Assembly (NCBI RefSeq): GCF_026914185.1 | Contig: NC_070574.1 | Location: 868,001-932,000, forward strand | Origin: Puccinia triticina | Lineage: Eukaryota; Basidiomycota; Pucciniomycetes; Pucciniales; Pucciniaceae | Direction of reading: 5' to 3' | DNA length: 64,000 bases | In this document: positions 33,561 through 43,455 of the stretch, in pieces | Position numbering within the stretch: the first letter of the stretch is position 1 | Layout of the letters: the number at the start of each line of letters is the position of its first letter | Made by a program: the position numbers and the translations under genes | The notes under the pieces: model-generated | Databases searched by the model: none | The model's input: only the letters and a program-made list of their open reading frames with translations | What the model was told of the DNA's origin: nothing

Positions 33561-34734
33561 CAGCAGGGCCGCCTTTAAGTTTTATGTGGAATGTGGTGTT
33601 TCAAGTCCTTTGAGGAAGTGATCTTGACTAAGCTGGTGTCAGCCAAAGTGTGAGTGATACACATGATTATACAAAAACACCGCAAGATACAATATGGTCA
33701 ACAAACAGATTTACTGCATGTCACTCCCAACACAGCACCATGGTCAAGTAGTAATTGAGAATTGAGGCAATGATACATGAAATCATATGCCCAAAGGATG
33801 CCACTTTGCACCTGGAATTACCCGGGGCGCGTAACCTGCCCAACCTTCCAATCATATCAGACACCCGCACCGGCACTAACTTAAAACAAGTCACCCACTT
33901 CGGAGAGCCCTGGTACAGCCTGGGCTGGCGTGAAGCGCGACCTCCAAAGGAAGGACTTGGGACTAATTTCCACATTTTGGCCTGACAGATTCTGATCTTC
34001 CAAATGTTTTTGCAGGCAATTTTGTGCCTTTCAATTTTTGACCCTGTTCCCAAAGGGCCCCAGGCATGCCCTTTGGATCATCAAACTTGTCTCACTCTTC
34101 CCTATCTTTTGCCGCTACACATGTTCCTGGAAGTCAAACCATTGTTGCTCCATGACCCTTCAAAGTTATGTATTTTCAAGGTGCCTTGAGCTGTATGTTG
34201 TGCAGATTGAACTGACCACGGAAAACAGTATGGTTTCTCAATTCAATCACAGAGGAACCAGGCTCTCCATGCTCTGGGTAAGATGCCTTGGCCACTGTAG
34301 CCCCTGCATCCAATCCTCATCATGAGGACATGACCGTTATGATCAAAATCATACTTACTCTATCATCATGCACTAGACCCTGCCCCCCTCCCCCCGGTTG
34401 TTGCCCTGCATCTTCTCATAGTTGCCACTCTTGCACTCACAACGCCGAGATTTTCAGCTATCTTGACCCTTCAGGGCTCCAGCAGAGGCTGCCTAGGTTT
34501 TTCTGTGTAAAGGTAGAAAGGAAAAAATGGCATAAAAAGCCACAAAATAGAGAATCTGCCGTTGGACCTGGGTGCCACACCCGTTTTACCTGTTGCAGTG
34601 AATCTGGACAGCAGAACAGTTGCAGTGGGTTTGTGGAAGGATAAGCTTTGTTGCATAGAAAATAAGAAAAAGGAAAAGAGAAAGAAAGAGAAGAGAAGAA
34701 AGAAAAAATTCACCTGGACAGCAGAACACAGATT
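33561..34734. other. unassigned DNA
   Basis: A TGTCAGCC at 33637 may be a decayed LTR start. The frame 33755-33985 (ICPKDATLHLELPGARNLP) is open, but I recognise nothing in it. A purine-rich GAAAAAG tract precedes the gypsy fragment. Confidence 0.35.
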
Positions 34735-35943
34735 GTATATTGATGCTTGTTTGGATGGTCTGGGTGCCGCATTACACCAAGAATTTGTCATAGAGGATAA
34801 ACCTGTTGAGAAAACTGTTCTGTTTATATCTAGACAGATAAAAAACTCATAAAAGAGATATGGAGTCAGTCAAATGGAATGCCTTGCACTGGTGTGGGCC
34901 TTAGAAAAACTTCATTACTACTTGGAGGGCTCTAACTTTGTAGTGGTCACTGATTGCACTGCTGTAAGGACCCTCATGAATATGAAAACTCCTAATAGAC
35001 ATATGCTTAGATGGCAAATTTCAATACAACAGTACAGAGGGCATATGACTATAATTCATAAAGCAGGAGCCAAGCATAAGAATGCAGATGGTCTAAGCAG
35101 GTGGGCATTGCCAAATAACCCTGATAATCCAGCATATGATCCTGAGGATGAGGACATTTTTCCAATCTTAGGGATACATGCCTGTGACTTAGATAATGCT
35201 TCCTATGACTTGGTTCAGAAAAGCTATGACGAGATCAGTGAACCCCTCAAACTAGTTGAAATCATGAGAAATGACAGTAGCCCACCCAAACTGATTGCTA
35301 GCTTGCCAGAAAATTTAGCCCAACACTATAAACTGGGGAAATTCACCTTGCTAGATGGTCTTCTTTACTTCAGACATAAACACTCTAGTGTTTTGGTATT
35401 AAGTAATAAAGATCAAATCAAAGACATCCTGAAGGAATGCCATGATAATGTCAATTCTGGCCACTTCTCTGAAGAGAGAACATTGGAAAGAATCAAACAA
35501 ACTGCGTGGTGGATTGACTGGAAGGAACAAGTACATGATTACATCCAATCTTGCAATGCGTGCCAGAAAGGGAACAAGCAGACGGGTAAAAGGTTTGGAC
35601 TACTCCAGAAAATTGCAGAACCCACGGAGAAATGGGAAATAGTCAACATGGATTTTGTTACAGGACTGCCCCCAGGAGGACCCTATTCTTACAACTCAGT
35701 CCTTGTTATTGTAGACAGATTTTCCAAGAGGGCCAGATTCATCCCTAATCATAAAGATGACACGGCTATGGAAGTAGCCATGCTATTTTGGAACAGAATC
35801 ATGGCTGATGTAGGAATTCCAAAGATCATCATTAGTGACAGAGATCCTAAATTCACTTCAGAATTTTGGAGGAACCTTCACGACATGCTAGGCACTAAAC
35901 TGGCATTCTCTACAGCTTATCACCCCCAGACGGATGGATTACC
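34735..35943 (+). pseudogene. Ty3/gypsy RNase H-integrase fragment, one TAA, 3' end cut off
   Basis: A single frame starts at [15 protein letters not shown] (RNase H), crosses one in-frame TAA at 34850-34852 in the otherwise conserved SRQIKN-KRYG stretch, then runs open. It carries RNase H motifs ([24 protein letters not shown]), the integrase zinc finger (HDNVNSGHF...CNACQKG), and two catalytic Asp sites ([25 protein letters not shown]). It stops being integrase right after AYHPQTDG, where a palindromic array begins. The third catalytic residue (Glu) is therefore lost. No LTRs are attached. Confidence 0.88.
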
Positions 35944-36352
35944 ATACCAGCTCGCCGGGAGGAGAGTCCCTCTTGGCGAGCTGGTATGGGTATACCAGCT
36001 AGTAGAGTCTCTCTCGGCGAGCTGGTATAAATATATACCAGCTCGCCCAGAGGAGAGTCCCTCGAGAGGGAAGTTCCTCCCGGCGAGCTGGTAGGGTATA
36101 CCAGCTCGCCGGGAGGAACTTCCCTCTCGAGGGACTCTCCTCTGGGCGAGCTGGTATATATTTATACCATCTCGCCGAGAGAGACTCTACTCCTGGCGAG
36201 CTGGTATGTGGATACCAGCTCGCCAAGAGGGACTCTCCTCCCGGCGAGCTGGTATGGTGTATACCAGCTAGCCAAGAGGGACTCTCCTCCCGGCGAGCTG
36301 GTATGGTGTATACCAGCTCGCCAAGGGGGAAGTTCCTCCCGGCAAGCTGGCA
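35941..36352. repeat. palindromic array, CCAGCTCGCC family, copy 1
   Basis: About eight alternating inverted units with TATACCAGCTCGCC and its complement GGCGAGCTGGTATA, separated by short GGAGGARAGTCCCTC-type links. The array starts within the integrase reading frame and stays open for another 50 codons. A shorter array is at 37502-37604. Confidence 0.85.
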
Positions 36353-36384
36353 GGGCAACGGTTTGGAAGGCACCTCTCCCAATG

Positions 36385-36558
36385 AGGGTCCAGCCTCAAA
36401 CACGCCTCCAAAGCGTTTTGTAGACGACTTGAGCAGGTCATTGATCCTCCTGCCAAATCAAATGGGGCGCGGTGGCATACCCTGTTGGTTGAAGGTCCGA
36501 AACGCGAGGCGCTCAACACCGCGTACAGGAACCAGTTTGGGGTTACTTGTATTCTAAA
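36385..36558 (+). pseudogene. C-terminal fragment of an unknown protein
   Basis: A frame open after a TGA reads LEQVIDPPAKSNGARWHTL, then EALNTAYRNQFGVTC and a TGA stop. It looks like genuine protein rather than noise, but I do not recognise it. The N-terminal part is absent; the palindromic array lies directly upstream. Confidence 0.35.
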
Positions 36559-36899
36559 TTGACTTCACGCCTGAAACCAATCCCTTCAGGCGCCTGGGGA
36601 AGAACTTATATATCAGGCTCCCTGACTTCCTTTTTCCCCGGCGGCGGCTCCAGCTCCACTGTTGCATTTGCGCAGTTTGAGCAGACCCCGTCCTGTCCTC
36701 CTCCACCTTTGCACTTGCAATAGGCCCAAGGGGAACAAATTTTTTTTTACTGCCCTGTTGCATTTGCACAGGTTTTTAACCCCCCCTCCGTCAATTAAAA
36801 TTGTTTTTGACCTGAGGCGGACATTTTCCGCAATTGTGCGCTGAGCATTTTTTTTGCCCCCCTCCTGCCCTTGCAATTGCAACTGGCACAAGGGGGTTG

Positions 36900-37170
36900 A
36901 ATCCTGCCCCTTTTCATTCCTGGTTCAGGAATTGGGGGGCAAGTCCAAGGCATTTATGTTCGGGGACTTTAAATTAATTTTCTTGTGGTATTAAGTGTAA
37001 TATGCTGATACCTGAGAAAATTGGAGGTTGGACGCAAGTGCCAATTTTCCATTTACAGGGGGCTAAATTTTAAGCCCCTTTTCAGAAAATTGCAGGGGAA
37101 ACCCTTGATCCCAATTACCATGAAAGTGTGGATTTAATATACTTAGATTCTTGTTGACTTGGTAAAATTG
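36900..37170 (+). repeat. dispersed repeat L, copy 3
   Basis: Carries TTGGGGGGCAAGTCCAAGGC, GGGGAAACCCTTGATCCC and GTGGATTTAATATACTTAG, in the same order as copies at 5341 and 10170. It lies directly upstream of a peptide gene. Confidence 0.6.
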
Positions 37171-37350
37171 ATGTTTGGGAGGTAACTCATTCTATCTCCT
37201 GGAACATCTTTAAAAACCCTGCTTGCAAAAGCAATTCATAGCACCACTAATCCTCCCATAAATCTAGTAACAATCAACCAACATAAATTTTTCATTCTTG
37301 CAAAAATAATACAAAAATTACTATATCAATTCTCCTACGAACCTAAAATT

Positions 37351-37671
37351 ATGTTAAAGACATTCACAATTTTATTCCGATGCTTTTTGTTCAGCCAGTA
37401 TTGCTTAGCCATCCGTCCTAATGGTGTTTCCAACTTTCATGAACAATACCCTTACTTTGGAGCTGCACCAGGACCTTACGGCGCCTGGGAACCCCCAAAT
37501 TGGCAGAGAAGTCCCTCGAGAGGGAAGTTCCTCCCGGCGAGCTGGTATGGGTATACCAGCTCGCCGGGAGGAACTTCCCTCTCGCCGACCTGGTATACAC
37601 ATACCCGCTGTTCGATTGCGAAGAGGTTGGCTTATATAAACAGGTCAGTCTGTTCGCCTGATGCTACATAG
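37351..37671 (+). pseudogene. small secreted peptide, family A, interrupted by a palindromic array
   Basis: The ATG starts MLKTFTILFRCFLFSQYCLA, a signal peptide. The ectodomain IRPNGVSNFHEQYPY, GAAPGPYGAWEPPNWQ aligns with the gene at 33161 (ARPKGIPKLYQE, APGPHNNPWAPAPWQ). At about 37502 the frame enters a copy of the CCAGCTCGCC palindrome and continues as array-encoded residues; the membrane helix is lost. It is intact as an open frame but chimeric. Confidence 0.6.
37502..37604. repeat. palindromic array, CCAGCTCGCC family, copy 2
   Basis: One large dyad: GAGGGAAGTTCCTCCCGGCG, GAGCTGGTATGGGTATACCAGC and the inverted GGGAGGAACTTCCCTC. Nearly identical to the unit at 36058-36130. Confidence 0.85.
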
Positions 37672-37739
37672 ATTAACAGCATTTCTGATCTCGTTTTTAT
37701 TTATTTTTCTCTGCAGCATATGTAGCCAACAGATGACTT

Positions 37740-38319
37740 CTCTGACAACTCCCGACTCAGCCGAAGGCAGCCCCCGGCCAGCAGCAATCATTGGCCTACC
37801 GCGGACGGTGAGCCAATTGCTGGAGATGATTGTGAATCTTTTTGCACTGCTGGTGGCCGAGCTCGGCCAGCTGAGGCAGAACATCCGGGCACTCTTCGGC
37901 TCGGACCACCAACAACTCAACTCAATCGCGAGCTGCTTCCTCCCCTCGCCTCAGCAGGGCAAGCATCTCCGGCCTCTCATCGCCCAGGGGTCCGCACCCT
38001 CCGCCGCCGCCAGTCAACTCCAAACGGCCCATTTTGCCCAGCCACATCCTCAACGACACCAGCCCTAGCCAGCCACAACTCATCATCTTCATCCCTGTCC
38101 AGAGCCGGCCTTAATCCTACCCACCCAAGGCCGGGTCGCCGAGATTGCTGAGCTCATCCACGTCTCCTCCCTGCTCCACGACGACGTCATCAACAAGGCC
38201 GAGAGCTGCAGGGGCGAGCCGTCCGTCCCGCTTGAGTTGGGTAGCCAACTCTCTGTCCTCGCCGGCAACTTACTGCTCACAAGATCATTCCTCTCCCTCT
38301 CCAGACCGGCTAAGTTCTA
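37740..38319 (+). pseudogene. COQ1: COQ1 (polyprenyl diphosphate synthase) fragment
   Basis: Two stretches are recognisable from the enzyme that makes the ubiquinone side chain. The first, 37800-37980, reads ELGQLRQNIRALFGSDHQQL and QGKHLRPLIAQG. The second, 38109-38319, reads ILPTQGRVAEIAELIH, SLLHDDVINKAESCRGEPSV and SVLAGNLLLTRSFLSL. The frames differ, and the linker contains a stop (VQSRP-TAA). The first aspartate motif, normally DDVID, is DDVIN, so the final Asp is missing. The rest of the enzyme, including the second aspartate motif, is absent. It lies upstream of a Helitron 3' end in the same orientation and is probably captured DNA. Confidence 0.75.
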
Positions 38320-39344
38320 ATTCATCGTGCTCATCTGTGGTATTATCTCCAACGTTATCTGGAGCAAGCTCCTCCAATCCACTCCATCCTCAACCTCCCA
38401 CACCCTCCCCCAACATCATCACTTCAGCATATCTCTACCACTCATTATATTTCTCCATAAACTTAGCTTTCCTCAAGCATGTCATCCAGTATATATTTCC
38501 ATCAATAGACAGTGTGGAATCTACACTTGCTAAAGCAGCATGATGAATAGATTTGCAAGACTCAATTGTGGTCTCAGATCAATGTATCCCAATCAAGGCA
38601 TGTATATAAAATGCTTAGTCACTAAAAATTTAATTATGTTTTATTGTTAACCTGATCATAGAAAATTTCAGGAGTTTTTGTAATTTAATTTTTAATAACT
38701 GGCCAGGCCACCTGTTATGTTGCTGACAATGATTTCAGGGACTAATTTGTGAAATCACACTCCCTAAAAACAAAGCAAAATTAATGGATTCATAATTCAA
38801 ATTGAGAAACTGTTGATCACATTTCAATTCATAGATCAGTCTTCCCTACCCAAAGAGTTGACAATTGCTGGTCCTGACTACATTCCTGTAAAGCCTCCTC
38901 CTCCTTTGGGGTTCACCAGGAGTCACACATGTACACTAGCATTTCACAAGCTGGTAGCTAGCCTGGTTTTCTTTCCTCCCTGGCTCAGCAGAGAACTGAC
39001 CTCCTTTTCTCTGAGCCAGGTAAGCTCTTCTCCCTCTTTCTTTATTTCTTTCTCTTGTCTTTCCCTCTCTCTCTCTTCCTCTGGAGAGAACTGACCTCCT
39101 TCTCTCTGAGCCAGCCAGTCAGCCCGTACTCAAACACCACTGTGTTAGGTTGTAGACTTTCATTAGGCTCTACAGCCCGCTCCCAGTATACTTACATAAC
39201 CCCACTGAAAATTTTCTGATTGTCAATTGTAGATAATTAAAGTTTATCTATTGTCAATTTTTTTGCACCACATATGAATCAACCTGGAATATGAACATCT
39301 CAAAGCCTTATGTACAGTCAGAATTCAAAAAGATGAACACATAT
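38320..39344. other. AT-rich DNA inside the presumed Helitron
   Basis: No gene. It contains a short direct repeat of CTCTGAGCCAG with GAGAACTGACCTCCTT (38990-39115). Confidence 0.4.
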
Positions 39345-39456
39345 CACTGTAAGAAAAATTCAAGAAACTGCTGCCAGTTGACATGCAATATTACAAAGGT
39401 GCCTTTGTATTATTGCATGTCAACTGACAGCAGTTTCTTGAGTTTTTTTCACAGTG
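39345..39456. mobile_element. 112-bp palindromic MITE
   Basis: Almost perfect hairpin: CACTGTAAGAAAAATTCAAG, AAACTGCTGCCAGTTGACAT and their complements ending TTTTTTTCACAGTG. A diverged relative starts at 63851 (CACTGAAAGAAAAACTC, GAAACTGCTTGCAGTTGA). Clear duplication of flanking bases is not seen. Confidence 0.8.
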
Positions 39457-39512
39457 TGCATGTGATGAAATACTGCCACATAGTACAAAAGTTGAGCTGG
39501 GAACCTGTGCTC

Positions 39513-39542
39513 TGCAGCGGTGCAGCCGCCTTGTCCTCTAGT
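39513..39542 (+). mobile_element. Helitron 3' terminus (copy 3), with empty-site support
   Basis: TGCAGCGGTGCAGCCGCC, TTGTCCT, CTAG, then T. Immediately after CTAG the sequence TTATTAATATTGAACACAG matches the peptide-gene flank at 33359 (TTATTGATATTTAACACAG). This shows the exact insertion point before a T. The body extends left over the COQ1 fragment. Confidence 0.85.
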
Positions 39543-39740
39543 TATTAATATTGAACACAGTTCCATCAGTGACTTGCATCAAGTTGGAAAATATTGCTCA
39601 CTGTAACAGCAACAAAACTAGTATTCATGGGTATTACTTTCCTAAAAAGCATACTGGTGATGTTTTTAAATCTGCTAAAATACAAGTGATTTATTTCATT
39701 AAAAGTCATATTCTGTAATGGTAAGCACCCAAGAAGTTCC
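39541..39740 (-). repeat. duplicated 5' flank of family A peptide genes, copy 2 (partial)
   Basis: Matches 33359-33560; the other half is displaced by the Helitron. No peptide gene remains next to it in this window. Confidence 0.65.
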
Positions 39741-39959
39741 CACTTTAAGTTTGATGCTTCAAAAGTGATCAAAGTTGAAATCAGAAAATTTTCTTTACAT
39801 GAAATCATAAAATCATAAAACTTTCAAATGATGATTTTAGGTGTACCATTTTAGAAATGTTGCTCTAATTTGAGTGTTTGGGTGTACATATTTTTTTCAG
39901 CTTAGAATTTTATGATTTTATGGTGTTATGATTTTATGAAAGTCAACTTTGAACACCCG

Positions 39960-40065
39960 CCAGTGATCCAAGTATATCAAAGCTTCAGGTTTTTAGAAAA
40001 AAAATTCAAGGGTTCCCCCTACAATTAAGCAAATCACAAAAAAAAAATCAAAGGTTCCCCCATTT
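39960..40065 (-). repeat. dispersed repeat L, copy 4 (inverted)
   Basis: The reverse complement reads GGGGGAACCCTTGAATTTTT and later TTTGATATACTTGGATCACTG, matching the motif order of the plus-strand copies. Confidence 0.45.
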
Positions 40066-40109
40066 ACAAAAAAAAGCAATCACAGGGCCACATTCATCCT
40101 ACAATTCCA

Positions 40110-41460
40110 GCAATACACAAAAAAAAAGCAGGCCATACAACCAAAATGACCAAAAAAAAATTGTCCCGCACCCAGCCACCCAGCGCAGCAAGCTGACACA
40201 CCGTGGCCCAACACCCATCCCTGTCTAGCAGGGTTAAAAAGCGTTGGGAAGAAGACCCCCAGCCCTAAAGCACAGGGGGGTCCCCAAATATCACTTGCCG
40301 GACTGCGCAAATGCAACAGCGGACAAGGGTGAGACAACCCCTGGACTGGAATTACAGCCCGTGAGTTGCTTGGGGATTCAACATCCAACACTGGCCGCTT
40401 TTTATAGACCTCCCCTCCTCACCCACAGAATGACAAACACACCACTAAGCACACCTACCCCCCCACCCCATCTATAAAAACAAACCAGCCCACCCAGGCA
40501 AAGACACAACCATTATTGTGGTTCCTACCCACAAGCAGCGCCGCTGCCTTTGCCACGCCACCTCAACGCCTTTGCCTCAAGAGGACTACCAACACCTTCT
40601 GACCTGCCTCTTCTAGACACCTGGCTCTGGCCCAGCAGCGCGATGATAAACAGGCCCCCGACTCTGCTGATTGCTCCCCTGCTGGCCTCGATACCCTGAG
40701 TTGCTCCACCCTCGAGTCTGTTGTTCGGCCAAATACCGCCACCAACCCTTGAAAGGGTCAGTACCGCATGGGCCTCGATCTTTCTGGCTATGAAAATGTC
40801 CGCTGTCTCTCTCCCTCTCTCTCTCCTGTTTGTGCACAGCAGCAATATGGTCTGACAATCTGCATTTCTCCTTCTCCAGCAGCAGGCCCAGGGGTCGACC
40901 GCAAGCCAGCCAGACAAGTTTGATATATTCAGCTTGATGTTGTCTTCAAGCAATCCAAACCAGGAAGGCAAGTTCAAGTACGGGTTCCAGGCCTCTTGGT
41001 TCACCTCGGCTTTGAGCTCCTCCGACAAGCTCGCCCCTGCAGCAGCAGCAGCACACCTTCTTCCCCCTGGAGTTTCCCTTGCTTGTTGACTGCATCACGC
41101 CCCCCGACATCCTCAGTGCGATGGTTCAAACTTTGAGATCTGGGAGAAGGGGATCAATATGGTTCAAACTTTGAGATCTGGGAGAAGGGGATCAATCGGA
41201 CGCTGTGAAACGTCTTGCATATCAAGAAGTTCACGTCGGCAGAAAGCAACTTCACCAGCCGCCTCGTTGACGAGCAGAACTTGATTTCCCGGCTCCCTCG
41301 GTCCACCGTCCGTTTGGATATCCTTGCCGTCATCGACAGCACCAATGAAGAGGACCCCTACTTGATTTTCGCGCTGCTTGAACAGAACACTTCAAGGATA
41401 ATTGAATTCCCCCAAAAAAATATTCATGGCTGCTTATCGGGAGCGCAGCAGGAGATGGGC
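40110..41460. other. mosaic of gene-like pieces, unidentified
   Basis: From about 40510 the DNA is GC-richer. The plus-strand frame 41215-41415 (KKFTSAESNFTSRLVDEQN, LPRSTVRLDILAVIDS) looks like real protein, preceded in frame by FEIWEKGINRTL and a stop. I cannot name it. It breaks off at CTTCAAGGATAATTGAATTCC, a string also present at 21883, which suggests an element junction. Confidence 0.35.
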
Positions 41461-43098
41461 GTAGTCCAAGGAGCGCCAACGGTGGAGGCACTCAGAACCA
41501 CAAGCGCGCCACGGTGAGCACCGGCGCAACGGCGCGCTGCGGACCAAGCCGCAGCAGACGAGCAGCCAAACCTAGGCAATCAATGCGCAACTGGTACCGG
41601 CCAAGGTCTACCTACCCGGAACCATGCGAGATTGCCCTCAGCCGGTATCGACTTGCCATTTGGACTCTTGCCGCTTGGGAGAAATATTTTTGCACAAAGG
41701 TGAAGAAGCCAGTTCATCTTATAAAACTGAAAGAGATGCTTAACATTGCAGCTACCACGGCAGCTGTGAAAGAAAAGTTGAACATGGACCTAGGAGGCGA
41801 GGAGACGCAAGCAGTAGGAGGACCCACAGGTGAAAAACCAAACCCAACACAATCCCAAGGTACGATGGCGGGTCACACAGGTCGACAAGAGATGGAGACG
41901 CTTCCAGGGATCAGCTCCAAGAAAACAACAGCCCCTGCTCCCAAGAAAGCAAAAAAGGCAACAGTGGCCCAAACAGCTCGGCGCATCGCGACACGAAGCA
42001 CATTGAGAGTCCCGTAAGAGGTGGGACAGGGAGAGGGGGAGAGAGGAGGAATAAGGGGAGGAATCGCCGACGACCCGGGAGACAAGCTGGAGGTTTTAGA
42101 GATGTTGGGAGGTAGTTTCGCGATGGGGAGCGGAAGGCCAGGTAAGCAAACAATAACTCGAAGGAATGCCAAATAAGGAATGCAATTATGGAATGAAACT
42201 GAGCGATTCTGCGACGCTTACAACGTTTAGCAGATGACCCAGTAGTTACAAGGGAAAGAGAAGCAGCGGAGGGACAGCTCAAAGTACAGCAAGTAATACT
42301 GGAGATGTTCGAGAAGGGATAGGCGGCAGAGGCGAAAGGTCAAGACGCTCAGGCTCTCCTTTTTTATCAAATGAGCGCAGGGCTCAGCGGGACCGTAACC
42401 GGACCTCAACCAATTGCGCACACGACCACCCAAGACAACCTCTCCCCCCCTGCTCGCCTTGAACCTGCCACCCACCTCCAACTTCGGTCCCTACGGATCC
42501 GATAACATCTATCCCGGGCTTCATCGTTCCAACCCCAGCGGCAGCAAAGACCTCACAGACCAGAGGTTTTGACGAAATGAACACCAGCACCGGGCAGAAC
42601 AACGAAGCGGTAATGTTTGATGATGCCGCTATTCCGACCAACGACTGCCTTGGCTTCACCAGCTTCTTCAAACAGAACCTCCTAGCCTTCCGAGCCCCTC
42701 TCCCGCTAACCATCTTCAACGCGGAGTGGCAAGACAGGGCCATACTGTACCAGGCCGAGAAGAAAACAAAGTCGGACAGTAACGACAAAGATAGGTACAC
42801 AGGGTACCCTTACCCGAGTGAGTACACCCAAACGTACCAAGAGTGGTCAGTAAACCACCAAGGATTCTACGAGGCGGTGAGCAAAATCCCGTCGCATGCC
42901 AACCTAGCAGCCTGGCTCATCGTCCACAAGAAGAACGCGGATGGTATCATCAAGAGGGAGACGGCCCTACGGTACGACATTCACGTACGGATGAACGCTC
43001 TCACGCACCGGGTGGCAATGGGAAACGGGAGAGTGTCGGTGGCGAATATCTCTATCTTCAGGCGAGAGATTGTTCTCACCGTCCATGCAAAGGCCGTA

Positions 43099-43230
43099 CG
43101 TATAGAGGTAGTATATGTTGGTACACCTCACACCTGTGGATATAGCTCAACAGTAGAGCAACCCAGCATGCATTGGGGAGATGCAGGTTTGATTCCCCCT
43201 GTCCGCACTATTCCTTTTACTCGCTCTACA
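43099..43230 (+). repeat. TRIM 5' LTR, tRNA-like part at 43136-43207
   Basis: The tRNA-like part has a 7-pair acceptor (GTGGATA / TGTCCGC with two G-T pairs), a D arm GCTC-AACAGTA-GAGC and a B-box T arm (GGTTTGATTCC). The anticodon arm pairs poorly, so an amino acid identity is not claimed. It could serve as an internal polymerase III promoter. Confidence 0.8.
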
Positions 43231-43250
43231 GGTTATGAGCCCAGCGCTAT
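43231..43250 (+). other. primer-binding site of the TRIM
   Basis: GGTTATGAGCCCAGCGCTAT, directly after the LTR. It is the complement of the initiator tRNA-Met anticodon arm rather than of the tRNA 3' end. Confidence 0.7.
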
Positions 43251-43323
43251 AGGCAGCTGCGTACCTGGGATGAGCCTCTGGGAGGATTAGTGGGCTCTGT
43301 CACCGGTGTAGGTGTACAGGGGG

Positions 43324-43455
43324 TGTATAGAGGTAGTATATGTTGGTACACCTCACACCTGTGGATATAGCTCAACAGTAGAGCAACCCAGCATGCATTG
43401 GGGAGATGCGGGTTCGATTCCCCCTGTCCGCACTATTCCTTTTACTCGCTCTACA
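43324..43455 (+). repeat. TRIM 3' LTR, tRNA-like part at 43361-43432
   Basis: Same as the 5' LTR except for single changes. Here the B box is GGTTCGATTCC, the canonical form, and the LTR start is TGTATAGAGG, whereas the 5' copy begins CGTATAGAGG. Confidence 0.82.

Larger units (their letters stand above)
43099..43455 (+). mobile_element. TRIM: miniature LTR retrotransposon with a tRNA-like sequence in each LTR
   Basis: Two 132-base direct repeats (43099-43230, 43324-43455), TGTATAGAGG...CTCTACA, enclose 93 bases. Just inside the left repeat, GGTTATGAGCCCAGCGCT is complementary to the anticodon arm of initiator tRNA-Met (GCTGGGCTCATAACC), the half-tRNA primer type known from copia. AGGGGG at 43318-43323 abuts the right repeat as a polypurine tract. 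TACG occurs on both flanks as a possible duplication. The repeats differ at only a few bases, so insertion was recent. Confidence 0.82.

Noticed and set aside
43136..43207. Functional tRNA gene inside the TRIM
   Set aside because: Acceptor and D arms pair but the anticodon arm does not, and the unit is duplicated exactly as part of the LTR. I call it tRNA-like only.
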